Shown here in pieces: positions 1 to 12,848 of a stretch of 64,000 bases of DNA (positions are counted from its first letter, which is position 1; the number at the start of each line of letters is the position of its first letter). A program made the position numbers and the translations under genes. The stretch lies in assembly GCA_029379385.1 (NCBI GenBank), contig CM055618.1, positions 6,644,134 to 6,708,133 on the forward strand. Direction: 5' to 3'. This DNA is from Quillaja saponaria. Lineage: Eukaryota > Streptophyta > Magnoliopsida > Fabales > Quillajaceae. The notes under the pieces were generated by a model that searched no databases, was not told where the DNA came from, and saw only the letters and a list, made by a program, of their open reading frames with translations.

Positions 1-124
1 ACTAAGTAAATATTTAAATTGAAAGATATTTTTATGTATGTATATTGATATTGCAATTATTTTGGCTGTAGAAATTATTTTGAAAACCAACTTTAATATT
101 TTTTTTTCAAAGAAAGTGGGGGAT
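1..124 (+). mobile_element. 3' internal end of a copia-like LTR retrotransposon with polypurine tract
   Basis: The bases just before 125 form a purine run with a G core (about 109-123, AAAGAAAGTGGGGGA), followed directly by TGTTGAG. A G-rich polypurine tract next to a TGTTG start is the usual 3' LTR junction of plant Ty1/copia elements. No coding sequence remains in the short stretch visible, so the body of the element lies left of the window. Family assignment rests on the junction only. Confidence 0.5.
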
Positions 125-475
125 TGTTGAGTTTTGTCTGCAAAAAAAACTTAGGACAGGTACAACTACCTTTGAACTAATGTGTTTCTTCAAAATTATA
201 ACTTTTCAGAAATTATAAGTAGACATTTACAAAGAATGTTTTAAAATTGTAATTTTTCTCTCTTTTCTTCATTCTCAAATTCTCTATAGCATTGTAATTA
301 ACTATCTTCATTAATAGTTCTTAGAGAATTCTTCAGTTTTGCTAACGGTAATTCGAATATTTTGTTGTATCCTAGAGGATATTGTCTTTAACCCAATAAC
401 AAACTCTAGAAGGGAGTAGAGACAAATAAATCATTAAGGAAAGCATTTCCTAAGGTAAGTCAAAGTTATACATAC

Positions 476-538
<63 letters not shown>

Positions 539-571
539 ATATGATTCTGATTTCATTGTTTTTCTAACACA
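125..571 (+). repeat. Probable copia-type 3' LTR
   Basis: It starts TGTTGAG after the polypurine tract and plausibly ends TTTCTAACA near 571, giving TG..CA ends and about 447 bp. A long AT dinucleotide run sits inside it at about 486-535. The partner LTR is outside the window, so the right edge is an estimate. Confidence 0.4.
486..535. repeat. (AT)n microsatellite
   Basis: About 25 uninterrupted AT units. Expected to be length-polymorphic. It lies inside the probable copia LTR. Confidence 0.9.
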
Positions 572-1047
572 TTGATCTCAATACTCAATTTGAAAATCAG
601 TTTTAAAATCACTAATTATTGTTGAGTTCATGGAAGTGAAAGTTTAGGTAACGGTAATCGACAACAAAGGAAAGAACTAATAAATGGAGTGGGAATGGAT
701 TGATGCAGTTGAATATTAAAAGTTGTTTCAAACAAAACCCACCCTATTACAATAACTAAAAGTTGTGGCATCAATACAAAAACTAACATGTCAACATTAT
801 ATTCCCATAATACTCCAATGTGAATTATATTATACCTTATAAATCATTGTTACCGAACACTATATTTTAAAACTAATGTGATAATTTTATGTTATCATGT
901 CTTCTTTATAGGATACCTCAAACCAGCCCTAACAATCTAGGTTTGGATTACTACCCATCGAGCTAACATAGCAATAACCTATTCCACTTGCTTTTCAATT
1001 TAGGTCAATTTTGTTTTTTTTCAACTAGCACTAACGAGTGTTTTATA

Positions 1048-1390
1048 CTAACGAGTGCCCTTAGGATATTTGTTAAAATAATATACATGAAAAGTTTGTA
1101 TCATTTATTGTGTCGTTAGTCATAATTTTAGTATTATTTATTCATGATTTATTATTTTCAAAAGGGTTTTTCTAATGGTGTCATAAGAACATTTGTTAAG
1201 ATTTTATAAATAAAAAATTTATAACATTTATTATAGTAGTTGACCATAATTTTAGTGTTATTTAATGCATAAATTATTACTTAAAAAAAAAAAAGATTTT
1301 TCTAACGAGTACCTTAAGAGTATTTGTTAAATTTCTAGAAAGAGAGTTTGTATTATTTATTACAATAGTTAACCATGATTTTATAAACAT
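1048..1390 (+). repeat. Degenerate tandem repeat, about 125-130-bp period
   Basis: Three diverged units start near 1048, 1172 and 1302. Each opens with CTAACGAGTG or CTAATGGTG, continues with a variant of ATTTGTTAA, then TTATT..AGT.R.CATAATTTTAGT. A weaker fourth trace is seen near 1515 (ATCACGAGTGACTTTAG). Units share perhaps 70-80 percent by eye. There is no coding potential. It is an old minisatellite or decayed transposon array upstream of the zinc-finger gene. The preceding 572-1024 is AT-rich with nothing recognised. Confidence 0.55.
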
Positions 1391-1763
1391 AAGTATTTAT
1401 TTTTAGAAAGTTTTAATTATAAAAAAATTATATTTATTATATTTGAACAAGTATATTTAAGCCACCCATTCAATTTTTTTTTACAATATTTTAATTTTAA
1501 ATAATATATTTATCACGAGTGACTTTAGAAAGCTCATTCAAACTTTTTCTATAAATTTGAAAGTTTAGATATTATATTTATTTAACCTTCAGTAATAAAT
1601 GCCTAACAAATTCCATTTTAGTAGTAACCCGCGTTAATGGTGGGTCGGAATCAGAGGTCCAATCGCCAAAACCAACCCGCCCAAACCTAAAACAAAAAGA
1701 AAAATTACTGCTCAGAGTCTGTACCAATAGGCTGTGCATCCGAGAGAAAGCTCCCAGAACCAG

Positions 1764-1772
1764 AAACCCTAA
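1764..1772 (+). promoter_or_regulatory. Telobox in the leader or proximal promoter of the zinc-finger gene
   Basis: AAACCCTAA lies 109 bp before the ATG at 1881, in a stretch (1625-1800) visibly richer in G+C than its surroundings. Teloboxes are common near transcription starts of plant housekeeping genes and are bound by TRB/Myb-type factors. The motif is seen; its function here is inferred. Confidence 0.45.
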
Positions 1773-1880
1773 TTTTTGGCAAATTATCAGAGAAGAAGGT
1801 TAAGAAGAAACGAGAAGGCTCAGATGGCATAGTGAAGGAGGTTGGGAGCTTAGATTATAATCATTATTGTATAAAACAAA

Positions 1881-4800
1881 ATGGGTAAGAAGAAGAAGAG
1901 GGTTTCTTCGAAAGTGTGGTGCTACTACTGCGATAGGGAATTCGATGACGAAAAGATTTTGGTTCAGCATCAGAAAGCTAAACACTTCAAGTGCCATGCC
2001 TGCCACAAGAAACTCTCTACTGCTAGTGGTATGGCCATTCACGTCCTCCAGGTGCACAAGGAAACCGTTGACAAGTAAACCCTAATCTCTTTCTTATATC
2101 TATCTACCTAGACTGGTTACGTTATTATTATTATTTTTTTGATCTGATTTTGTGGGTATTTCTTTTACTCTGTTTTCATTCAGTTTTTTCTCGGATTCCT
2201 ATTTTCCATTTTCTTCCTTTTTTTTTTATTTTTTTTATTTTAAAAGTTATCTCTTCAAAATTTTATGATACATACTTCCATGAGTTATTTGTATTCTACT
2301 AATCTAGCTTTCCCTTTCTCTTAGAGTTCCCAATGCAAAACCTGGCAGAGACTCTACTGATATTGATATATATGGAATGCAAGGGATTCCACCTAACATC
2401 TTGGCTGCCCATTATGGAGAGGATGGTCAGTATCCTTCTAAACCCATTATACATCCTTTTAATTTCCCTTTATTTTTGTCTGCTGAAATAATTCATTAAA
2501 CATATGTATTTGTTCTTTTGTCTTCTGCTTTTCTTTTCTTTTTTTCTTCATTTTTCAAATGGGACTTAGCTGTTTGACTTGTGATCTTCTTTTCCCACTT
2601 TGGGTGTGTGGGGATGTGTTTAGACCTATCCTTTGTTAAACTTTTCCATTGAAATACTACAATGATGGATTTCAGAGATGCAATGTGATTTCTTTTTCAT
2701 ATCTAAGATCTACTTTAAACTGCCAATTGGCAATTACAAATTGAATCACTTATTTTTATTGACATAACGAGTTTAGTAGGTTTAGATCAAGTTGATTTAG
2801 CATTCACTAAAGGACTGGCTTGAATGGTGCTTGAAATTATTTATCACATTCAATTCTTTAGAAATTTCTGTTTCAGTCCCCTGAGATATTAACTCCAGTG
2901 TCTTTTTGAACTAATCCTCTTTTTGGTTGGGGAGTGTTCAAATGGGAATATTAGGTAGCAGAACAAGGAGCTCTGTTCCCTTCCAATTCCTTCCGCATCC
3001 TTGAGTGAGACCATAGGCTCCCTTTCTCAGAGGAGGAGAGGTCCCCTGTGATACAAAGGCTCATAATTCTTCTCTTCCTTGATAAAAAAGCTTTGTACTT
3101 ACTGTTTTTATTAGAGGAAAGGAAATTTTCAGTAAGAAAGAGAATGTGAAAATTTAAGGAAGATAAAGAATCATCCCATTCAACATCAAAATAAAGAAAC
3201 ATAGAAAAAAAAAAAAAAAAAAAAAACAAAGTTGAACAGAAACTAGCGTATGGAAGTGTCTCAATGCTGCACACTTTTCAAAATGGCAGAATGTTTTTAC
3301 AAGAGTTCTTATTTCTTGTTTTTAACACATTAGCATTTAAATTTCAGGTTCCACTTTATTACATATTCTTAGCCTGAGCTGCATCTTATGATCTGTGCCA
3401 CCATAAAATACAGGATATAATTGGACTTACCCATTTCTTTATTGAGTAGAATGAGGTAGGAAACTGTCTTGGTTGATCAATACTTAATAAGGGTAATTTG
3501 TTTAGATAAAGGATATTACTGTGACTTGCATCAGAACTTATTTAAATCTTCTGACAGTCTTATATTTACTGCAGATGAAGGTACTCCATCAAAAGGGGCC
3601 AAATTGGACGTCCCATCAACCCAGCTTGTAGGTGGAGTAGTTCCAGGTCCATTAGGTGTTGGATATCCTGCCTCAATCAACTTTTGGCATGATGCAGCCA
3701 ATGTGTGTTTTCCTTGATTTCTTCTCCTGTAATTTTTTATCACACCCATAGTGTACTCTATAGGTCAAAGGGATCTGAATTCTTTAAAAAAATTCTTCAT
3801 CTTTTTTAGTTTTATTTAAATTGCACATATAGCATCAACTCATTTAGATGTTTGTTTTAAATTGTTTGGGCAGCTATGGTTCTGCTGTACCAGTGCGTCC
3901 AACTGCTTGGTCTGTTGCACCTCGACCTCAACCTTGGTACCCACAACATCCAGCTGGTCCAATTCCTCCTCCTTCCCCATATGGACAGCAGCCATTATTT
4001 CCCGTGCAGAATATGAGGCCACCTCTTCCCTCGACGTCACTTGCACCCCAGACTTCACAGATGGGTCCTCCTGGGTTGCCTGCATCATCACCTTCCATTC
4101 CAGTATCTCAACCGTTGTTTCCTGTTGTTGGAAATAACACTATACCTACTCAAAGTTTGCCATTTTCTGCTTCTGTCCTATCTACAAGTGTTTCATCAAT
4201 CATGCCATCAGTGGTTAAAGGCTTGTTTGATGCACATTCTGGTGGCAACACTTTAGTGGCAAATAGTTATCAGATTCCGGGTGTCCCAGGTTTGTTCTGT
4301 CTCACAGTTACATTCTTTAAATCATCCACCAGTTTTTACGAACTTGTGATTCTTGAATTTATAGGTCTCAGTTCTAGATACTCTTGGATGGTGTTTAGGG
4401 AACATTGGATTGCATATCTTACATGCTTGTTACTAAACCAAAGTGTTTAGTTTTTCTATTGAGTTAATTATATCTATCATCATGTATTTCCTACTCATAT
4501 CCCCTTTTTCTATCCTGGGATTTCATTTCACTCATGATTGACTTGGTCACTTGCCTCATATCTGGTGAACTTTTATTCAAGTTGGATTTCCAAGATAAAA
4601 CTTTGTATGTATTTCACCATTTTATGATGAAACAAGTACTGCATTTAGTGCCTCTTCTTCATGTACAAATAGAAGTGACTGCACTTGTTTGTTCCATCAC
4701 CTAGTAACTGCGGATTTGTCACTCTAATTGTTTTATTTATAAATATAAGAACATGTAGCTATATGTGTGTGTGTGTGTATTGTGGATTTCATGTTGACTG

Positions 4801-5925
4801 TCACTATACCAGGCTGGTTGCATTAAACATGCCCTAAGAATAATTTACTCACATTTATTTACTGTAGGAGGGACTTTAAGTAATTCTCATTCTTATTCCT
4901 CTGGTCCAAATACTGGTGGTCCTTCAATTGGACCGCCACCAGTGATTGCAAACAAAGCTCCTGCTACCCAGCCAGCCACTAATGAGGTCTACTTAGTTTG
5001 GGATGATGAGGCAATGTCCATGGTAAGTTATTCTGTTGGAATGTCTATTGATGGCTTTTTCAGTGTTATTATAACTGGCATGTAATGCTTGTCAATCTGC
5101 AGGAGGAAAGAAGAATGTCCTTGCCAAAATATCAGGTTCATGATGAAACTAGCCAGGTAAGTTGTACTACCTCATTTACATATGGAGTTGCTTTCACGTC
5201 TAACCAGATGGATAGGCTTTGTGTTCCACGTTTTCAGATTCGGTTGTTTGTGCATTATTTCCTATTAATAGAGGTACTCTCTGAATAGTTTACAAATCTT
5301 CATTAAAAGAACTTCTTGCTTGGCAAAGAAAATATGATATTTTTCAATTGTCCCACTACTGCTTTCCACCTGATTGGGTAGTGCATGGCTGTTTTATTTG
5401 TGAACTGCTACTCTGGTTGCGAGCTATACCTCCAAACTTGTGGGTAAAGATTCAAGTAGGTATTTTTGTTAATTTCTTACTGGTAGTTAATTATTGCAAT
5501 TTGTCAAGTTTGATGCAATCAACTCCAATAATCTTCAACCCGGCATTGGCGCTCGGTTTAAAATATATTTTATGTATATGCTTTTCGTGAATTTATGTTT
5601 CTATCTGGTGCCCATGCTTAATTCCGAAGTTTGGGGTTTCGGGTGGAACAAGATCTTACCCAACAAATTTTTGTTTATTCCTAGCTTCATTACAATTTAT
5701 TTTATGGAACAAGTGTTCAGACTTGGCCAGGTCAGCTTCTTTCGCAAAGTTCAGACTCTTTTGCATAGGACCCAGCTATAGAATATTTGGTTTGTCAATG
5801 TAATTTGTGTTCACAATTGTTTCTGAACATGCATATTGTGGTTCATGTTTCAGATGAGCTCAATTGATGCAGCCATAGACAGAAGGATACTGGAAAGCAG
5901 GCTAGCTGGTCGAATGGCCTTTTAG
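1881..5925 (+). CDS. SUF4: SUF4/BuGZ-type C2H2 zinc-finger protein; seven exons, apparent frameshift in exon 3
   Basis: Exons by splice sites and reading frame: 1881-2074, 2325-2425, 3575-3702, 3874-4289, 4868-5022, 5103-5156, 5854-5925 (about 372 residues if the frame is continuous). The N-terminus is basic (MGKKKKR), then come two C2H2 fingers: Cys14, Cys17, His30, His35 and Cys38, Cys41, His54, His59. A long Pro/Gln-rich low-complexity region follows, then an acidic [14 protein letters not shown] segment resembling the GLEBS/Bub3-binding motif of BuGZ/ZNF207, and a short tail ending LAGRMAF. Arabidopsis SUF4 is of similar length; it binds DNA and works with FRIGIDA to activate FLC and delay flowering. 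Animal BuGZ acts at kinetochores and in splicing. Oddity: in exon 3 the codons after GGATATCCT fit the family only if one G (3670) is skipped, and exon 3 then joins exon 4 in phase. As written, the frame is broken unless a different acceptor is used (see findings). Family call is firm; whether this copy is fully functional is open. Confidence 0.88.
3670..3670 (+). other. Apparent 1-nt insertion in exon 3 of the SUF4-like gene
   Basis: Reading CCT then G then CCT CAA TCA restores the P-Q-S-T-F type continuation usual for the family, and leads in frame through donor 3703 to exon 4, where the junction codon becomes ATC. With the G counted, exon 3 ends in the wrong phase for the acceptor at 3873/3874. 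Assembly error, allelic lesion and altered splicing are all possible. Confidence 0.6.
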
Positions 5926-6770
5926 AGCAAAGATCAGCTATGTATTCATTATTAGATATTTTCAATTAATTTATGGGCTCTAGATACCAGACATTTTCTT
6001 TTGAACAATCAAATGCAATGCCTTCAACTTTACATGGAAATTGTTCTTAGGTGTCTTAAATTTAACATGTCATTTTTGGTTGTATTATTCATTGCAAGTC
6101 CTGAGAAAGGAGATACCTAAGAAAGAAACCAGCAATAAGCACTCATCCGAGTTTTGGGAATGAAGGGCCCTCTTCTAGTAAAATTTCAAATTATGTCAGT
6201 AGACTCATTATTGATCTATCTCTACTGTTATTCTTTTCTTTTTTCCTTCCTCTTTTTCATAACTAATGTAGTTTAGGTTTTGGAGTGACTATTAATTTTA
6301 GTTTGGATCCGAGGTACTTATTTTTTGAAACATCGGAAATTTATGGTATTATTCTTTTAGGTAGGTTGTTGTGTACTTTTGCGTAAGTATTATACTAGGC
6401 CGGTATTAGTTTGACTCTTGCTTATTTGTAGCAGGTCAAGTGTCAACACGCACAACAGAAAATTAAGCATCTTAAACTTCATACTACCTATGAAATAACA
6501 TAGATTTTTTAATCTTAGATAAGGTAAGTGTCATAATCTTTATGAGTCGCAAAAATGGTAGTTATACAATTAGACTTAAACTGATTAATGGAAGAATCAT
6601 TGACAAACTTTATACTTCATAAGAAGCAAATTTGCAAAAGTTGCAGCTTGATACTCTAGATTAGAAATTCTTAAAAGGTGTATATCAGGCGTACTGTAAT
6701 AAAACTCAACTCTTCTATCAAATTTTATTACAGAAATTAAAAACTCTCAAGATCTGTTATACAAATTTAA
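5926..6770. other. 3' flank of the SUF4-like gene, no gene recognised
   Basis: Non-coding, AT-rich, with stop codons in all frames. The first 100-200 bp are presumably 3' UTR; no strong AATAAA signal stands out. Confidence 0.5.
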
Positions 6771-6781
6771 GGGATTGTTGC

Positions 6782-7199
6782 CAATGGGAGGGGTGACTGG
6801 CAGTCAAATCAAATAATTTGAATTAAAACTTTTAATTTAAGTTTGAATTTGAATTTAAATTTTATTTAATATTTATATTTTAATTTGAATTCGAATAGTA
6901 CATAATTTAATTTGATATTTATGAATAGTTCAAATTAGTATATGAATCCGAATTTGAATTAATATTGGAAATAATATATGTTTTTATTTAAAAAGTATAA
7001 TAAAATGACTTTTTATGAATTTTTTTACCAAAATATCCTAAATATTCGAATATTCAAATATTCAAATTCTAATTGTAATTTTAGATTAAGATTTGTAAAA
7101 GTATGTGACTTTGAATTTGAATATGAATATGAATAGTGCCTATTGGAAGCTATTTGATTTGAATTTCATCCCTTGTGATATGAGATTTTGAGACAGCCT
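6782..7199. mobile_element. Short AT-rich insertion flanked by an 11-bp direct repeat
   Basis: GGGATTGTTGC occurs at 6771-6781 and again at 7200-7210, bracketing about 418 bp rich in TTTGAATTTGAA-type motifs. A 9-11-bp duplication fits Mutator-like elements, but no clear terminal inverted repeat is visible. Inside, TCAAATCAAAT near the left and ATTTGATTTGAA near the right form an internal inverted pair. There is no coding capacity; it is probably a non-autonomous element. The following 7211-7745 is AT-rich with nothing recognised. Confidence 0.4.
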
Positions 7200-8686
7200 G
7201 GGATTGTTGCTAAAAATAAGGCTTTTAGAGACTAACTTCCCATTGCATATGACTCTTACAACGAGCTAATTTTGGAGAGATACAAGAAAGCATTTTTTGC
7301 GTTCTGGTGAAATTGTTAAGGTGGTATTTCCATGAGTTTTTTTGTTTTTGTAAATTGGAATGGATTGAGGACCTGTTTGCTTTTCCTTAAAATTATTTGA
7401 TTATAGTTGATAATCATCTTATTAATTATTTAAGGATTCTAATTTAATTTTAAATTAAGTAATAATTGTATAAAGCATTTTGTAATAATTACTAACTAAA
7501 ATGATATGTATTTTTTTTTTTTAGTTTCTTACAAGTATCTTTACATTTTTTGGGTGTGAGCTTAATTTTATTTGGGATTTGTAACTGCTCTCCCTATAAT
7601 TGCTTTCTTGCGAGTTCGAATACCTGATGTTGCACATACTCCTTATCTTCCTCCATCTTACTTCACATATTATTTGGTTCTCTCCCTATCTTATTTTTGT
7701 TCAAGCTTGCTAATTTTGAAAGTTTAAGGTTGTGTGCTCATATAACACTACAAGAAAATGAAGTTCTTTGCGAATGGCAAATGCAGACACAGAAAATGAC
7801 CATGTAGATGCAGTTAATCATTTGCGTATGTGTCTGGACGCAATAACTTTAGACTAAGATACCGACTCCGCAGACGCAAAATATTGATGCCAATAATTTC
7901 TTTTTCCAATTATTGGAGTTTGGCTTCTAGACGTTGAAAAACAAACACATTATCATTTTTTGATTGTTATTTATGTCTACAAAATGCTAACGCAGATAAT
8001 CAAAATGCTAATACAGATGACAAAAATAATTTAATTATTTTATTTTTAGTTTTATACCTGTATAAAATATTATTTTATATTTAAATTTTAAATTTTATAT
8101 AAATAAAAAAGTATTATATAAAAATATCAATAAAAATATTTACAATAAATGAAAAAACTAAATAAATTTAAAAACCATCATCTCCTATTCTAAATCTTCG
8201 TCATCTCGAGCTTATTTGTCATCCTAACTGAGATGAAATGACCATAATGTAGGAGGTGCAACCTAAATTAATCAAAATAAATAACTTATAAGTTATACTT
8301 AATATGTATATAAGTTAAAAAATCTAACTTGGATAAATTAAGCAAAATTTTCAAAGTTTTTGCTTTGAAACTAAAAGTTTATCTTAATGTCCTAACCATT
8401 GATATTTGTTTCTTTCTATAGGTTTTATTCATCTCCAAGGACACATAAGTACTTCTGGAATCTAAAACGGTATTTTATTTGACCGTTTTTTCCCCTAAAC
8501 CCAAACTTTCAAAGTTTTGCCTAATATCCTAACCAATGATACAAATGGATTTTGATTTCTTTTGACAGGTCTTTTGCATTCTCAAGGTCGTGCTTGTATT
8601 CTCGGAATCCTTTCGAACTTGTATTTGATCGTTTTGTCCTTTGAACCCAAACTGTCATAGTTTTTACATTTGTACTATAATAAACT

Positions 8687-11600
8687 TGTCACACCCCTTA
8701 TGGAGGTACGACTGGCTGGCGGAATGGGTAACCAAACGTCTGTAACCCTGACTTCGAAACAAGAAACGAATACAACACTTAACTAATTTGAAGAGTAAAA
8801 TAAATTTTATAAAACAAAAGTTAGCTGTAAAAAAATTAATTTACTGAAATAAATAATAATTTATTTAAAATTACGGCAGAAGTTCCCTGTGAAATGAAAA
8901 TGCAAAAAAAAAAAAAAAAAAGGAACAAATACATAATCCTATTCTTACACAATAGCAAAAGTAACAACAACAAGGACAACAAGGAGCTTCGCTCCGTTTC
9001 TTATTATAATAACAGTTAATTAGGCTATTACACCTTATAAAACCAGGACACCCCACAATTCTAGTGTGATTGCGAATTTTCACCCTTTGACCTTAAGATT
9101 GAGATTTCCAAGAGTTACCTCACTACCAAACACTCGGCAAGATCTATTATAGGTAATAGTTGTCCTCGAGATCTTGTTACTAAAAAAATAACCACATAAG
9201 AAGGGTGAGTTTTATGGACTCAGTGAGTGAAAAATAGTACCTAAAGGGTACTAGCATCACTCAACATAAGTAATATGACATATATAATAACATCATATAA
9301 TAATGTTCATGTTTTAATTCAAAATAAACGTACATATTTCTAATCATCATAATTTCACAATTTACATGAATCATAAAATCACAAAGTAATCAGAGTAATC
9401 ACAGTATACAGAGCAAACAAAGGGCCAATGAGTAATTTAGTCCCGCATAACAATATCATCCTCCACCAGACATTTACGGGCCCGCACAATAGATTAATCT
9501 CTGTACATAATCTATGCCACCGGGGCTGAGCACTCAAACTTTTAAAAATATTTATCAGAATCATAATATCTCATAATTTCTAATCAACATATCCTAGGTG
9601 CTCTTGGATCTCAGTTCTACAAATAAAAATCATTTCTCAAAAAATTTCAATTTGTTAGCCCTTATCAAGCACAAACAATTTCAAATAAGGATGCTTCAAA
9701 TAACTCACTAAAACATTGCACTTGCACATTTATGTAAATATACATATAGTTACACATAATAATTTAGCCCCAAGGGCAATAATTAACCACTTAGTAGTTT
9801 ATAAATTTTTATTTGTCTCTTTCTCTTGCGCTCACATATGTCATCAGGCCCACATAAGGGTCCAGAACTGAAATTCATAATTTCAGATGATACTCAGTTT
9901 ATAAATATTATTGTTATAATCTTTTAATTACTAAGCTTATATATATCAACTTATATAGGTTTCTTTATGAAAGTTATCTATTAGGTCATTATATGTCAAA
10001 TAATATGAATTGTATTTTATGTGGTAAGGTTGATAATGAAGATACATTTTAGATGTCTTGATAATGCATAGGGTGGAAAGAAACTACTAGAAAAGATAGA
10101 AAAACACTAGTGAGTTAAAGATATTGAAACTGTCCAAACTTGGGGTTTGGCCAGTGTTAACTCTAATAGTTATATCTTTTCCTAGAAAATTTCAAATCCA
10201 ATTTTGTAAAATTTATTAAATACTAGACACATGTAGCTTTACAATGGTATATCATTTGTAATTTTTAGATTTGTATATCAATACAGTTTATTTTTTGAAG
10301 TTGCATTAAATTCTGTAAAATGCAAGATTTTGATAGCTATGACCTTACCTTAGTAAATTGAACATAACTTTCTCTAGAAAAAAGAAAATCTAATTCCTTT
10401 TGTCGGATTTATTAATAGACAAGTATATATTTCTAGATAGGTATCAAATGCATTATTTGGATGTGTATATTAGTACAATTGATTATTTAAAGTTTACTCT
10501 TCTAGACATTTCACAACCTCTTGGATATATATTTATTTTTACTTACATACTTAATCAAATTTAATAAAACCAAGTTGAGAAATTAAATTTAAAAAGTTTA
10601 CTAGCTTTCTTATTTAAAAACTTCTCCTAAAATCAACCTTGAACTCACTTAATTTCTCGCATGAACCAAAAACAGAGTACTCGTACAATTCTGACTACCT
10701 GACGCAGATTCTAATGCTTGTAGAATTCTCGTACTTAAGAAATAAATTATGAAACATTCCAGTATAGTATTTCAAGATGTTATGAACATTTATTTTCAGC
10801 ACTCTTCTCCTAATTCCTATTGTAAAACCCTCTAAAGTCAATTATATTAAAACTGGTTCAATCAATACCTAAAAATCATAACCTTGAATTCCACCACCTC
10901 CAAAATATTCATAATAAGGAATTAAAACCTGCACAACTCCACATTTTCTCTTTATATAATAAAAACTTTTCTTTAGAGGTCTTATGCTAATTCCAACAAC
11001 AAACCTGACGAAGTCTCCTAAACTTACTAAGGGTCATTAAAAATCTTGCATGGACCTAGATTCAGTCCAGTAGCTCTAACTATTAATATACTTGGAATCA
11101 GATTACAAAATTTTGCAAACATCACCTCAAGACCCTAAGCTACACTTTCTCTTTTTAAAACTTAATTTAATTTAGCTTTAAAGGCACCCGAAACACAAGA
11201 TTTCTTTCATCAATAAATCTGCCCCTGCACCCCATTCAAAACCTACTTAAATCTCATTTTTCAACACTTTCAAGCTTCAACTCACACTCCTCACTTCAAC
11301 AATAATTCACTAACATTACTTCTAGTCTAATTAAATTCAAAGTTGTATTAGTGATTTAGAATCGATCAAGAGCTTAAGTTATCACTTTCCAATATCAATT
11401 CAACCAAGTTTTACTCATAAAGTTTAACTAGTTCTTGTAGATATTTTATCAAACATCTTGAATGTATAATTTCTTTTCATTGGTATGTGTATGTATATTA
11501 TATCTATACATACCCCAACTAGTTAACACAATTTCATTAATTCTCATGTTACTTATATTCCAACATCACACTTGAAATTAGTTTAGTTAATCAAAGTACC

Positions 11601-12848
11601 CCTAAAGCTTGATTTATACTTAAATTCAACACTACTACAATCTACTTCAACTTTTCTTTTCCCTTTATAATTTAAGTTCTACTTTTAATTCCTTATTCCT
11701 AATCCCTAGTATTTAAAATTCTCTTACCCCATAATACTAAATCATCAACTAACAACGATATCAAAAACTAACACTATAAGTTCAAGAATTATCAACCAAA
11801 TTGAAAACTTACAGCAAAAGCCCTGACTCCTTGCTGCCCTGCTTCCTTGACTCACCAAAAATTACCCTTCAATTCACCACAAATTGGACGGGCAAGGGAA
11901 GGAAAGAAGAGAGTAACTCGGTTACTGCCCAAAATAGGGGACGAGTGGCTCCTTAGTGGCTACTCATAGCTAGAACGTGACTGCTGTTTGGCTTTTTCAC
12001 TATTTACCATGTGAGTGAGGGCTAATATGGACCCACAACTTGATCCTAAGCTGCTCTACACCAGCTAGAATGGTTTTGGGGAGCAGCAACATGAATAAGA
12101 TAAAGAAAATTTGAAGCTCGGCTGAACTTCAACACACCACCACACATTCATTTAGGTTGCTGTCTTCATCACTCCCTCCACGGCTACTGCTACTACAAGA
12201 GTGAAGGCAAGAGCAAGGTTGTATACATCAAAGCTGCTTCATCTTTCGGTTACACAAGGAGCAATGGCAACACAAAAGAACCCAAAGCTACTCCGGTCCT
12301 AAGGAACTTTCACGAAGGAAAAAGAAAAATAGTAGAGGATAAAATAAAGATTAAGTCAGTGGTTGAGGGAAAGAAGAGTGAAAGAAAATAAGGAAAAAAA
12401 TTTAACAAAGGGAGAGTTAAAGTCGGTCAAGACAAGGAAAGGGGAGGAAAAATTAAAAAAAATTATAAAGTCAAAGTCAATAGTCATAAAACTTGTGGTA
12501 TTTGTAAATTCCTATTATATAGATATATTAAATGTGTGGTTCAAAATTATTCTTAGTTGTACCTTTGTATATATACAAGTGTTAATTATATTGTTTATTT
12601 ATTTAATTTACTTATGGTGGAGATTAAAATTTTATATATACACTTGAATTTACTTGGTCACAATATTACTTACTTTACGAGAGCAAATACACAAAATTTT
12701 AAAACATATACTAAAATTACACTAAAATATTGAATTAAAACAAGGTTAACTATACTTTTATTTAAATAATTTGTTTATTTTATAACATAGATTTACACAT
12801 TGTGTCTCAAAATCGATTTTATATTATCAAATTATGAAGGTTATAACA
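8687..12848 (+). mobile_element. Long solo-LTR-like element, copy F (4.16 kb), inside the CACTA element
   Basis: It begins TGTCACACCCCTTATGGAGG and ends AAGGTTATAACA, with AAACT duplicated on both sides (8682-8686 and 12849-12853). TG..CA ends and a 5-bp duplication are the mark of LTR-retrotransposon integrase. There is no internal region or second LTR, so it is read as a solo LTR. It carries GGAGCTTCGCTCC (small hairpin, about 8984-8996), the twin palindromes (9218-9251), the G+C-rich module (about 9418-9540) and AT-rich remaining sequence. Orientation is arbitrary because both ends begin TG. No coding sequence was found. Confidence 0.65.

Noticed and set aside
2930..3230. Possible retroposed fragment ending in poly-A inside SUF4 intron 2
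   Set aside because: A 22-base A-run (about 3206-3228) is present but no flanking duplication or recognisable body was found.
12363..12647. 94-codon open stretch on the plus strand
   Set aside because: Lies inside copy F, is Lys/Ile-rich from AT composition, and has no counterpart in the other copies.
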